Shown in pieces: positions 16,974 through 25,340 of a stretch of 64,000 bases of DNA. The DNA comes from Ilumatobacter sp963746265 (lineage in GTDB: Bacteria; Actinomycetota; Acidimicrobiia; Acidimicrobiales; Ilumatobacteraceae). The stretch is taken from positions 1 through 64,000 of the forward strand of contig CAVVAM010000017.1 in the NCBI GenBank assembly GCA_963746265.1, written 5' to 3'. Under the pieces are notes generated by a model. The model did no database searches. It saw nothing but the letters and a program-made list of their open reading frames with translations, and was not told where the DNA came from. Position 1 is the first letter of the stretch, and each line of letters starts with the position of its first letter. Position numbers and translations under genes: made by a program.

Positions 16974-17608
16974 GCGACGAGCCGCTCGGAACCGACGGCG
17001 ACGACGTCGGGCGCCCAGGCCACTCGACCGAACACCTCTCGGACATCGCCTTCGAACGTCGACAGGTCGTGGATCGGGAAGTCGGGGTCGAACGAGTTCT
17101 GATCCCAGTCGGCGCAGAACTGCGCACACAACGCTGCCCACCGGTGGTCCGCGAACCGGTCACGCGCGTTGCGGTCGCCGCCGAGATGATGGGCGTAGTA
17201 GTAGCTCTGGAACACACCGTGATGCTGGACCACCCAGTGCACCTCGGCCGGGACGTACGGCTGCAGGATCGCTGCAGCGAAATCGCTGTGGTTGTACGGC
17301 GCCAACTCGTCACCGATGTCGTGCAGCAACGCAGCGACGACCCAGTCGACGTTCGCACCATCGAGCCGCGCACGCGTCGCCGACTGGAGCGAGTGTTCGA
17401 GCCGGGTGATCTGGTAGCCGCCCAACGAATCGGTCAGCCGGTCGAGCGTGTCGAGCAGGCGGTCGGCGAGCCCACCTGCGTGCAGCCGCTCGTAGCGATC
17501 GAGCAGGGCGTAGTCGTCGGCCGTGCCGTGCTGCATCTCCCGGAACGACACGACACCGTCGGGTCGGTCGCCGTCGTACGCCTGGCGGGCGATCGTCGGT
17601 TCGGTCAT
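16970..17608 (-). CDS. HD-domain protein resembling PhnZ/TmpB mixed-valent di-iron oxygenases
   Basis: A 212-residue single-domain HD protein. YQITRLEHSLQSA (H72), LLHDIGD (H96-D97), H107 and H129/H130, plus a late Asp near 167-169, fit the six-ligand di-iron site of the MIOX/PhnZ/TmpB group; H72 to H96 spacing equals that of PhnZ H34 to H58. Such enzymes cleave C-P or C-C bonds with O2 after the alpha carbon is hydroxylated. Coupled by 4-base overlaps to a 2-oxoglutarate oxygenase upstream and a dehydrogenase downstream, the same pairing as TmpA-TmpB. A plain HD phosphohydrolase is the alternative. Confidence 0.75.
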   Translation of the reverse strand: MTEPTIARQAYDGDRPDGVVSFREMQHGTADDYALLDRYERLHAGGLADRLLDTLDRLTDSLGGYQITRLEHSLQSATRARLDGANVDWVVAALLHDIGDELAPYNHSDFAAAILQPYVPAEVHWVVQHHGVFQSYYYAHHLGGDRNARDRFADHRWAALCAQFCADWDQNSFDPDFPIHDLSTFEGDVREVFGRVAWAPDVVAVGSERLVA

Positions 17609-18777
17609 GCACCGAGCCTGGCACGTTGCCGACGAATCGCGAGGCGATACATCGTGTCGGGGCCGTCGTGCTCGATGTAGCACCCCTGCAGGTGGCGGTG
17701 ACCGCTGGTGGGGTCGAACGCGGTGCGGCCGTGGAGCGCCCGGTGGTTGTCCATGAACATGATGTCGCCGGGCTCGAGCCGGAACGTCACCTGGTGGGCC
17801 GGGTCGTTCGTCCACTCGGCCAACCAGCGACGTGCGGCGTAGTACGCGCCGAGATCCTGACCCGGTCGCACGATCGGTTCGTCGAGCTTGGTGTTGATCC
17901 GGATCTGCCGGTACCGGCCGTGGCGGTCGTACTCGAGGACGTGTCCACGACCGACGACCGTGTCGGAGCCCATGTCGTAACGCCACTCGACCTCGGTGTC
18001 GACGAGCGCAGCGTGCCACTCGGGATGCTCGGACTCCAGAGTGAGCGCGGCCGCCAGTCCGTCGACGAGCGTCGAGTCGCCACCGGCCGCCTCGTTGCTG
18101 ATGCAGTGCAGCATCTGGATGCCCGGCACCGGCTGACGATACGGCTCGTCGCTGTGCGCTTTCAGCTCGTAGGCCGTGTAGGCCAGATCGGTCGGCGACG
18201 GCTTGGCCTCGACGTCGAACACCCAGCCGAAGTTCTGACCGACGATGTACCCGAGGCGATCGGCGACCCGCGCCACCGTGCCGACCTCGGCGGGCGTGTT
18301 GCGGAACACGACATAGCCGTGCCGGAAGAACAGCTTCAGGAACTCCACGAGAGCGTCGAGATCTTCCGTGGCCGGATCGAACGTGATGTCGCGCCAGTCG
18401 ACGAACGGGAACTCGGCGAGCGGCGCCACCCACGGCTCGGGCGCCGGCGGCTCTTCGGGGTCCGCCCGCCATCCGAGCGCTCGCTCGATCGATGCGAGAT
18501 CGAGACCGGCCCGATGACCATCGGTGAACGACACGTGCAGCACCTCGCCCATCAGTTGACACCCCACCACGCCGAGGTCGCAGGGTACGTCGAGCGGTGT
18601 GAACAGACGCTGGCGATTGGTCGGCTCGATCTGGCCGGGCTCGGCCGACCGCTCGCGCAACCAGTTCGGGTGCAGCACTGCGACCGCATCGTCACAGGTG
18701 AGCAGCACGCGATCATCGTGCAACCGCGCCGTCACCGCCGCCGTCGTCGTTGTCGGTGCAGATTCCGCCAAGCTCAC
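17605..18777 (-). CDS. Gamma-butyrobetaine-hydroxylase/TmpA-like Fe(II)/2-oxoglutarate oxygenase
   Basis: A 390-residue enzyme. Residues 1-100 match the small N-terminal domain of gamma-butyrobetaine hydroxylases (TNRQRLFTP, SFTDGHRAGLDL). About 125-375 is the TauD-type barrel with H208-x-D210 and H349 as iron ligands and R361 as a likely 2-oxoglutarate ligand. The usual CxCxxC zinc cysteines are missing; the position reads SAEPGQ. Expected reaction: hydroxylation next to a carboxylate or phosphonate of a trimethylammonium compound. GTG 18777 has an AGGATG box. First gene of the operon and divergent from a LysR gene. Confidence 0.86.
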   Translation of the reverse strand: MSLAESAPTTTTAAVTARLHDDRVLLTCDDAVAVLHPNWLRERSAEPGQIEPTNRQRLFTPLDVPCDLGVVGCQLMGEVLHVSFTDGHRAGLDLASIERALGWRADPEEPPAPEPWVAPLAEFPFVDWRDITFDPATEDLDALVEFLKLFFRHGYVVFRNTPAEVGTVARVADRLGYIVGQNFGWVFDVEAKPSPTDLAYTAYELKAHSDEPYRQPVPGIQMLHCISNEAAGGDSTLVDGLAAALTLESEHPEWHAALVDTEVEWRYDMGSDTVVGRGHVLEYDRHGRYRQIRINTKLDEPIVRPGQDLGAYYAARRWLAEWTNDPAHQVTFRLEPGDIMFMDNHRALHGRTAFDPTSGHRHLQGCYIEHDGPDTMYRLAIRRQRARLGA

Positions 18778-18856
18778 ACGGCCATCCTGACGAACCGATC
18801 CCCGTGCGGACAACCGTTCGTTCGTACGGGTTGGCATAACATCAGAGCATGCATCG

Positions 18857-19762
18857 GTGCTCGACATGAGACCTGTCGTACAGCGCGTCGACCGCCTCCA
18901 GCGCCTCGCTGTGTTCGAAGCCGCCGCACGACTCGGCAGTTTCACCCGCGCGGGCGCCGAACTCGGCATGACCCAACCGGCCGTGACGCGCCAGATCCGG
19001 GCACTCGAACGATCCCTCGGCGCCGACCTCTTCACCCGGACCTCCAACCGCAGTGAGTTGACCGAACTGGGCGGACGGCTCCGCGATCACGTCGTCGCCG
19101 GCTTCGAAGAGATCGAGGTCGGCCTCGCCGAACTGGCCGAGGACGCCGGGAACTTCGTCCTCGCAGCCCACCCCGGCATCGCACAGCTGATGTTGATGCC
19201 GCGTCTCGAGCAGCTCAACGAGGTGCTGGGCGACCTCGACCTGCGCCTGTGGCTGTTCGACCGCGATCGGGAGCTCGTCGACGGCGCGTTCGATGCCGCG
19301 ATCCGCGTTGGTGCGGGTGACTTCCCCGGACTCGACTCGCGGCTCCTGTTCCCCGAGATCGTCGTCCCCGTGGCAGCACCGTCGATCGCGGAGCAGTTCG
19401 GCCTGAACGGATCCAGCTCCGCGGCCGAGGTCTACGCGGCGCCGTTCGTGCACATGGACGACGGTGACCGACCGTGGATGACCTGGTCGGGCTGGCTCGC
19501 CAATTTCGGTCTCACGCTGCGGCGCTCACCGGGTCGGGTGCTGTTCCACAACTACCCGATGGTGCTCCAGCGGGCACTCCTCGGTCACGGCATCGCGCTC
19601 GGTTGGAGACCACTGATCGACGAGTACGTCGACGGTGGCGCGCTCGTGGTCGTGGGGCCCGAAGCCCGATCGTCGCGGGGCTACTACGTCACGTGGCCGG
19701 CGGGGAGGCCGAGCCCGGCCGTGCAGTCGCTGATCGACTGGCTGGCGACGAGCTCGGCGTGA
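18857..19762 (+). CDS. LysR-family regulator (GcvA-like) of the oxygenase operon
   Basis: A 301-residue regulator. The HTH (FEAAARLGSFTRAGAELGMT, then PAVTRQIRALERSLG) and the short SGW-containing effector domain resemble the GcvA/AmpR subgroup. The 79-bp gap to the divergent oxygenase gene strongly suggests it activates that operon in response to its substrate. GTG 18857 or ATG 18866 could be the start. Confidence 0.9.
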   Translation: MLDMRPVVQRVDRLQRLAVFEAAARLGSFTRAGAELGMTQPAVTRQIRALERSLGADLFTRTSNRSELTELGGRLRDHVVAGFEEIEVGLAELAEDAGNFVLAAHPGIAQLMLMPRLEQLNEVLGDLDLRLWLFDRDRELVDGAFDAAIRVGAGDFPGLDSRLLFPEIVVPVAAPSIAEQFGLNGSSSAAEVYAAPFVHMDDGDRPWMTWSGWLANFGLTLRRSPGRVLFHNYPMVLQRALLGHGIALGWRPLIDEYVDGGALVVVGPEARSSRGYYVTWPAGRPSPAVQSLIDWLATSSA

Positions 19763-19772
19763 ACGGACCGGG

Positions 19773-20657
19773 TCAGACGGGCGCCGGGACCTGCACCCGA
19801 GCGGCGTTCGCCCGGATCGCGGCGACCATTTCGGCGTGGCGTGTGTGCGGCAGGTCATGGCCCATGTCGTTGAACATCAACAGGCGCGAGCCGGGCACTG
19901 CCGTGGCCGTCGCAAGGCCACCGGACGGGTGGACCAGCGTGTCCGCCAGGCCGTGGATCACCAGCGTCGGCACGTCCAGTAGGCGCAGCTGTTCGGTTCG
20001 ATCACCGCTCGCGATGATCGCGGCGAGCTGGCGGGCCGTGCCGTCAGGCCGGTAGCTTCGCCGGATCGAGGCGAGCGCCTGCCGGCGGAACTCGTCCTCG
20101 TCGAACGTCGGTCCCGAGATCTCGGCGAACAGTTCGATGCCCTGCTCGACCGCGTTCTCGGGTGTCGGTTCCGGACGTCGTAACGACTTGCGCATGACCT
20201 TCGGACTCGGTCGGCCGACCCGACGACTCCCGGTCGACGACATGACCGACACGAGGCTGGCGACTCGATCGGGAAAACTGATCGCCGCCTGCTGGGCGAT
20301 CATGCCACCCATCGACATCCCGACGAAGTGGGCGCGGTCGATGCCGAGCGAGTCGAGCAGGCCCGTCGCGTCGGCTGCCATGTCGTGCAGCAGGTACGCC
20401 GACGGCAACGTCCGACGGAACGCGATCGCCGTGAGCAGCTGGGACCGGGTCGGCGGCGGGTCGGGCAACTCGGTCGACAGACCGACGTCGCGGTTGTCGA
20501 ATCGGATGACCCGGAAACCGCCGTCGACCAGCAGATCGACGAATTCCTCCGGCCAGTCGACGAGCTGCCCGCCGAGCCCCATGACGAGCAGGAGCGGATC
20601 GCCCGAACCCCGTTCGTCGAATTCGATGTCGATGCCGTTCACTCGGACAGAAGCCAT
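19773..20657 (-). CDS. Alpha/beta-hydrolase
   Basis: A 294-residue hydrolase. GMSMGG carries the nucleophile S115, HGLADTLV the acid and DMGHDLP the His, so the triad is complete. FDNRDVGLST is typical of the group near aclacinomycin methylesterase-like hydrolases. Substrate unknown. The start at 20657 was chosen because MASVRVNGIDIEFDERG begins the fold. Divergent from the isopenicillin-N-synthase-like gene by 46 bp. Confidence 0.88.
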   Translation of the reverse strand: MASVRVNGIDIEFDERGSGDPLLLVMGLGGQLVDWPEEFVDLLVDGGFRVIRFDNRDVGLSTELPDPPPTRSQLLTAIAFRRTLPSAYLLHDMAADATGLLDSLGIDRAHFVGMSMGGMIAQQAAISFPDRVASLVSVMSSTGSRRVGRPSPKVMRKSLRRPEPTPENAVEQGIELFAEISGPTFDEDEFRRQALASIRRSYRPDGTARQLAAIIASGDRTEQLRLLDVPTLVIHGLADTLVHPSGGLATATAVPGSRLLMFNDMGHDLPHTRHAEMVAAIRANAARVQVPAPV

Positions 20658-20703
20658 CTCTCCAAGGCTACGGACGTCCGAGCCGGGCCGTACCATGACG
20701 CGT

Positions 20704-21723
20704 ATGTCGTCGTTACCCGTCCTCGACATCGGCCCATTCATCGCCGACGAGTCGACCGACGCGGCCGCCGACTTCGTCGAGCAGCTGCGGGACACGCTGC
20801 ACGGGCCCGGGTTCTGCTACCTCGTCGGTGACGGCGTCGCCCCGGCCTGCCGATCCGCGGTCATGGACGTCGCCCGCGAGTTCTTCGCGCAACCCGACGA
20901 GCTCCGTCTGCAGATCGTCAACACCAACACTCCGCACTTCCGTGGGTACACCCGGCTCGGCATGGAGCACACGAACGGTGTCAGCGACTGGCGTGATCAG
21001 ATCGACATCGGCCCGGAGCACGAGCCGGTCGACCCCGGTCCCGACGGCCCGGCGTGGCTCAGGGTGCGGGGGCCGAACCAGTGGCCGGAGTCGCTCCCGA
21101 ACATGCAACCGACGGTCACGGCGTGGATGGACGAGATGGCGAACGTCGGAGCGGCGGTGCTTCGTGCGATCGCGCTCGGGCTCGGCCAGGCCGCCGACTA
21201 CTTCGAACCGACGACGAACCCACACCCCGAAGTCCTCGTGAAGATCATCCGGTATCCCGCCCAGCGCGAACGGTCCGACACGGGCCAGGGCGTCGGGCTG
21301 CACAACGACTCGGGGCTCCTGTCGTTCATCATGCAGGATTCGGTCGGTGGCCTGCAGGTGCAGCTCGGCGACGAGCTGGTCGACGCGACTCCGATGCCTG
21401 GCGCGCTGATCCTCAACATCGGCGAGATGCTCCAGATCGCGACCGACGGGTATCTCAGAGCGACGAAACACCGAGTGGTGAGCCCGCCGGCGGGACGGGA
21501 ACGCATCTCCGTCGCCTACTTCTACAACCCTGCGATGGAGGCGACGTTCGGCCGGATCCCACTGCCCGACGAACTCGCGGCTCGGGCACGTGGCGCGGCG
21601 AACGAACGCCCCGGCGACGTCATCTTCTCCAACTACGGCGAGAACTGGCTCAAGTTTCGAGTCCGGTCGCACCCGGACGTGGCGGCGATCCATCATCCCG
21701 ACCTCGTCGGTCTGTACGACTGA
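20704..21723 (+). CDS. Isopenicillin N synthase-family Fe(II)/2-oxoglutarate oxygenase
   Basis: A 339-residue enzyme with N-terminal DIOX_N domain (LPVLDIGPF, HFRGYT) and C-terminal barrel. Iron ligands H200-x-D202 (GLHNDSG) and H256 (KHRVVSP); R267-x-S269 binds the 2-oxoglutarate carboxylate. Substrate unknown; relatives act in small-molecule and purine/plant-like metabolism. Start at 20704 fits the family; an ATG at 20695 would add three residues. Confidence 0.88.
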   Translation: MSSLPVLDIGPFIADESTDAAADFVEQLRDTLHGPGFCYLVGDGVAPACRSAVMDVAREFFAQPDELRLQIVNTNTPHFRGYTRLGMEHTNGVSDWRDQIDIGPEHEPVDPGPDGPAWLRVRGPNQWPESLPNMQPTVTAWMDEMANVGAAVLRAIALGLGQAADYFEPTTNPHPEVLVKIIRYPAQRERSDTGQGVGLHNDSGLLSFIMQDSVGGLQVQLGDELVDATPMPGALILNIGEMLQIATDGYLRATKHRVVSPPAGRERISVAYFYNPAMEATFGRIPLPDELAARARGAANERPGDVIFSNYGENWLKFRVRSHPDVAAIHHPDLVGLYD

Positions 21724-21782
21724 CCACGAAACCGGTCGCGTGCTCGACGCCGCTCGGGGTTCCGGTACGGTGAGAGACGCCT

Positions 21783-22436
21783 ATGGGACTGTTCAAGAAG
21801 CGCGAGACCGACCCCGCCGAGATCGAGCGCCTGAAGGCCGAGATCGCGTTGATGGGTGCACGCCTCGACGCGTCCGAAGCGGCCAAGAGCGAGCTCGTCA
21901 GCACGGTCCACGGGCTGGCGACACGCCTCGACACGTCGACGCCGCCGCCGCCGACGCCCCCGGCACCGGTGCTGGCACTGGCTCCGCCCGGGCCCGCCGA
22001 ATCGGGTCTCGACGAGCTGAACGCGAGGATCGAGCACCTGGCGGCGCACGTCGGCGAGGCACCGGCCACGGCGGTCGACCTCGCACGAGTCGATCAACTC
22101 GCCGAACAGGTCGAGCATCTCGCGGCACGCGTCGACGATGCATCGGCACCTGCGATCGAGCCGGAGCAGGTCGAACAGCTCACCTCCCAGGTACAACGGA
22201 TCGGCGCCCGAATCGACGAGATCGATCAGCGGATCACCTCGATCTCCACCGAGTTGGCGAACCAGATCACCGAGCTGAGCGGCGACATCGATGCCGCAGG
22301 CAATCGGGTCCCGACCGATGCGATCGTCGACGAGTTGCGCGACGCCCAGACGCGACTCGCCGGTGAGCAGGCGCGCTACCAGATCGCGTTCCGTCAGGAT
22401 CTCGCCGATCTCGCCGACCGCCTCAAGCGCTCGTGA
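21783..22436 (+). CDS. Coiled-coil hypothetical protein
   Basis: A 217-residue, mainly helical acidic protein. Residues 1-45 are a short basic start (MGLFKKRE) and a first coil; about 50-75 is a proline/alanine linker; about 75-217 is a long coiled coil with repeated QVEHLAARVD-like heptads. No enzyme motif and no membrane segment. It may be a structural or scaffold protein. Convergent with the UPF0182 gene. Confidence 0.75.
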   Translation: MGLFKKRETDPAEIERLKAEIALMGARLDASEAAKSELVSTVHGLATRLDTSTPPPPTPPAPVLALAPPGPAESGLDELNARIEHLAAHVGEAPATAVDLARVDQLAEQVEHLAARVDDASAPAIEPEQVEQLTSQVQRIGARIDEIDQRITSISTELANQITELSGDIDAAGNRVPTDAIVDELRDAQTRLAGEQARYQIAFRQDLADLADRLKRS

Positions 22437-22460
22437 CCGCACCGACCGTCGGCGCGGCGG

Positions 22461-25328
22461 TCAGCCCTCGCTGTTGAGTTCCTCGGCGAGCTGAGCGATG
22501 AGGTCACCGACCTGGTCGAGCTTCTCCTCGTACCCGGCGAGGTCACCTTCACGGAGGAGATCCTGGGCTTCCTGATACAACCGTTCGGCCTCGGCTGCCA
22601 GCACGGCGGGGCGGTCGGTGCTCGGCGGCCCAGCCGGATCTTCGGGTTCGTCGGGCGCAGCCGTATCGACATCGGCCTCGCCGGCTTCCGAGACACGGTC
22701 ACCGATCTCGGCGTCGAAGCCCGGGAACAGCCGCCCCAGCGCCGACTCGAGATCGGTGTCCAGCACTGCGCTGTTGTCGTGGGACACGATCACGAAACGG
22801 AACTCGGCGACGTCCGCCACCACGTACACCGGCCGGATGTAGATCAGACCGTCGGCGACCGGGATCAGCTGGAGATCACCGAACTTGACCTGGGTTCCCG
22901 TTTCCTGATTGGCCTGCAGGCTGAGCTCGGGGCTGATCTCCTGCTCGGATTCCGCCTGGTCGGCGACCAGGAGCGGACCGTCGGGGAGTGGCTCCTCGAC
23001 GACGTAGGTGATCAACTCGCCGTACGACTCGGGGTCGCTCGAAGCGGTCATGTACGCCTGGAGTCGCGTGCGGCTGTCGTCGGTCGAGAAGCGCACGAAG
23101 GGTCGCAGGATCACGAACTGCTCCTCGCCCGTGATGCCGTTGCGGAACCGCGTGTAGTACGGGATGAACCGTTCAGTGGCCGACTCGCTCGCGAACTCGG
23201 TCTGCTGGTCGAGCGGATCGACCGGTGCGCTCACTCTCGTCACACCCTCCTGGCGGTCGACCGAGGGGGCCTGTGCCACCGACCAGGCACCGATCCGCTG
23301 GAAGAAGTTCTCGGGTTCGACCTGGTACTTCGAGTACAGCTCGGTCTGGACGCGGAACAGATCCTCGGGGAAGCGCAGGTGCTCGGCGAGATCAGTCGGC
23401 ATGTCGGCGAACGCGGTGAACAGGTCGGGGAACGCCGACTGCCACGCCTGCACGATCGGATCATCCGGATCGACGACGTAGAACGTGACCTCGCCGGTGT
23501 ACGCGTCGACAACGGCCTTGACGCTGTTGCGGATGTAGTTCGAGTTGGTCGACAGCCCGGTCTGGTTGCTCAGCTGCACGTTGCCGATCCGCTGCCCGTA
23601 CGGGTAACGGGACGTCGAGGTGTAGGCGTCGATGACCCATTGCACGCCACCGTCGACCACCACCGGGTAGGGATCGCCGTCGTAGTCGAGGAACGGAGCG
23701 AGCTTCTGCACGCGGTCCTGGACCGAGCGCACCCAGAGCAGCTGCGAGTCGCTGTTGATCGCGCCCGACCCGATGACGTTGTAGTCGAGGAACGCCAGAG
23801 CGAAGGCAGAACGCCGCAGGAAACCCTTCAACTCGACCCCGGCACCGCCGTCATAGGCCTGGGCCTCTCCACAGGGCGACTCGGTCACGTCGGTCCGAGT
23901 GATCGCGTAGCCGCTCATCTCCGGGCTGAAGTACAGCTCAGGCCGTTCGAGATCGACCTCGCTGTAGTCGGGACGGTCGCGATCGGTGACACGACCCACG
24001 GGGGCTGTCACCAGACCGCAGCCACGCGTGCTGACCAGATGCTCGCCCTGCCAGCTCTTGTTGGCGATGCTGCCGAGATCGAGCTCGCGTGCCGTGATCA
24101 GTACCTGCTGAGGCTCCGCGTCGTCGTCCAGCGGATACCGGTCGACGTCGAGATCGGCGATCTGGAGACCGGTGAGGTCACCGCGGTCGCGCGAGAACCG
24201 CGAGAGCATCTGAGTGGGGTTGAGCAGCCGCACGTTCTTGATCGGGTCGAGGTCGCCGACCACTTCGACGGCGCTCAATCGGTCGAACGCCACGGTGTCG
24301 GTGACCACCTCGTCGATGCCCATCGCCGCTCGAGTGGCCTCGACGTTGCGAGCGATGTAGACGGCTTCCCGCTCTTCCTGGTTCGGTCGCACGATGAGCG
24401 ACTGCACGATCGCCGGATACACGAGACCGCCCACGATCAGGACCACGAGCCAGAGGCCCGACGCCACGAGCGGAAGCCGCCAGCGATCGGTCCGGATCGT
24501 ACTGAGGTAGAGGACCGCGGTCAGCAACGCGATCAGTACCAGCAGCATCATCGCGGGGAGCTGAGCGTTGACGACGGTGTAGGTGGCGCCCTGCACGAAG
24601 CCGCGGCGCTCGTTGGTGAGCTCGTACCGTGTCACCCAGTAATCGGCCGCCTTGACGGCGGCCAACACCGCCAGCAGGACGGCGACGTGGACCTTGGTCG
24701 ACGCCCGCACCGTGGGCACCGACGACGTGAACAGCACGCCACCGTTGAGCAGGTGGGCTGCGACCGTCAGGAGCAGGATGATCACCAGCGCCGCGAACAA
24801 CCAGTCGATCGCGAAGGTGATGAACGGCAACTCGAACACGTAGAAGCCGACGTCCACGCCGAATTGGGCGTCGTCGACACCGAACGACTTGCTGTTGCGG
24901 AACAGCAGCCACTCCTGCCACTGCGACACCGCCGGTAGTGCGAGCATGAACGACAGCACCAGCGCCGTGCCGTAGCGGACGAGCCGCAGACGATGCCCGA
25001 ACACTTCGTGGAACCGCTCGACATAGGGGTGCACGTTGGCCGGGAACGAAGTGGGCGCGGTGCGGTCGGCGATCAGCAGGTTCGTGATCGCGAGCACGGC
25101 GAACACGACGAAGAAGATGATGAACAGCGACACCTTGGCCCACAGCTGCCCCCAGAACACGTCGCTGCGACCGAGTGCGTCGTGCCAGAGCGCATCGACG
25201 TAGAAGCTGGCGATCGCACGCCCGAAGACGACGACCACGAAGAACGTGAGGCCGAGGGCGATCAGGACGACTCGCCCGGAGATTCGGGACAGGAGTCGGG
25301 GCCGGGGGAGGTCTGCTTCGCGCCGCAT
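22461..25328 (-). CDS. UPF0182 family large membrane protein
   Basis: A 955-residue protein. About seven hydrophobic segments occupy residues 15-310 (VLIALGLTFFVVVVFGRAIA is the first), followed by a large extracytoplasmic domain to about 860 and an acidic tail with EAERLYQEAQDLLREGDLAG helix. The full actinobacterial UPF0182 architecture is present; function is unknown. Last gene of a minus-strand operon starting with a PDZ-Lon protease; 12 bases separate it from the DivIVA-like gene. Confidence 0.93.
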   Translation of the reverse strand: MRREADLPRPRLLSRISGRVVLIALGLTFFVVVVFGRAIASFYVDALWHDALGRSDVFWGQLWAKVSLFIIFFVVFAVLAITNLLIADRTAPTSFPANVHPYVERFHEVFGHRLRLVRYGTALVLSFMLALPAVSQWQEWLLFRNSKSFGVDDAQFGVDVGFYVFELPFITFAIDWLFAALVIILLLTVAAHLLNGGVLFTSSVPTVRASTKVHVAVLLAVLAAVKAADYWVTRYELTNERRGFVQGATYTVVNAQLPAMMLLVLIALLTAVLYLSTIRTDRWRLPLVASGLWLVVLIVGGLVYPAIVQSLIVRPNQEEREAVYIARNVEATRAAMGIDEVVTDTVAFDRLSAVEVVGDLDPIKNVRLLNPTQMLSRFSRDRGDLTGLQIADLDVDRYPLDDDAEPQQVLITARELDLGSIANKSWQGEHLVSTRGCGLVTAPVGRVTDRDRPDYSEVDLERPELYFSPEMSGYAITRTDVTESPCGEAQAYDGGAGVELKGFLRRSAFALAFLDYNVIGSGAINSDSQLLWVRSVQDRVQKLAPFLDYDGDPYPVVVDGGVQWVIDAYTSTSRYPYGQRIGNVQLSNQTGLSTNSNYIRNSVKAVVDAYTGEVTFYVVDPDDPIVQAWQSAFPDLFTAFADMPTDLAEHLRFPEDLFRVQTELYSKYQVEPENFFQRIGAWSVAQAPSVDRQEGVTRVSAPVDPLDQQTEFASESATERFIPYYTRFRNGITGEEQFVILRPFVRFSTDDSRTRLQAYMTASSDPESYGELITYVVEEPLPDGPLLVADQAESEQEISPELSLQANQETGTQVKFGDLQLIPVADGLIYIRPVYVVADVAEFRFVIVSHDNSAVLDTDLESALGRLFPGFDAEIGDRVSEAGEADVDTAAPDEPEDPAGPPSTDRPAVLAAEAERLYQEAQDLLREGDLAGYEEKLDQVGDLIAQLAEELNSEG

Positions 25329-25340
25329 CTGGCGCCGAGG

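Noticed and set aside
22779..24938. Very long plus-strand frame opposite UPF0182
   Set aside because: Antisense shadow of a clearly recognised protein, rich in Arg, His and Val as expected in high-GC DNA.
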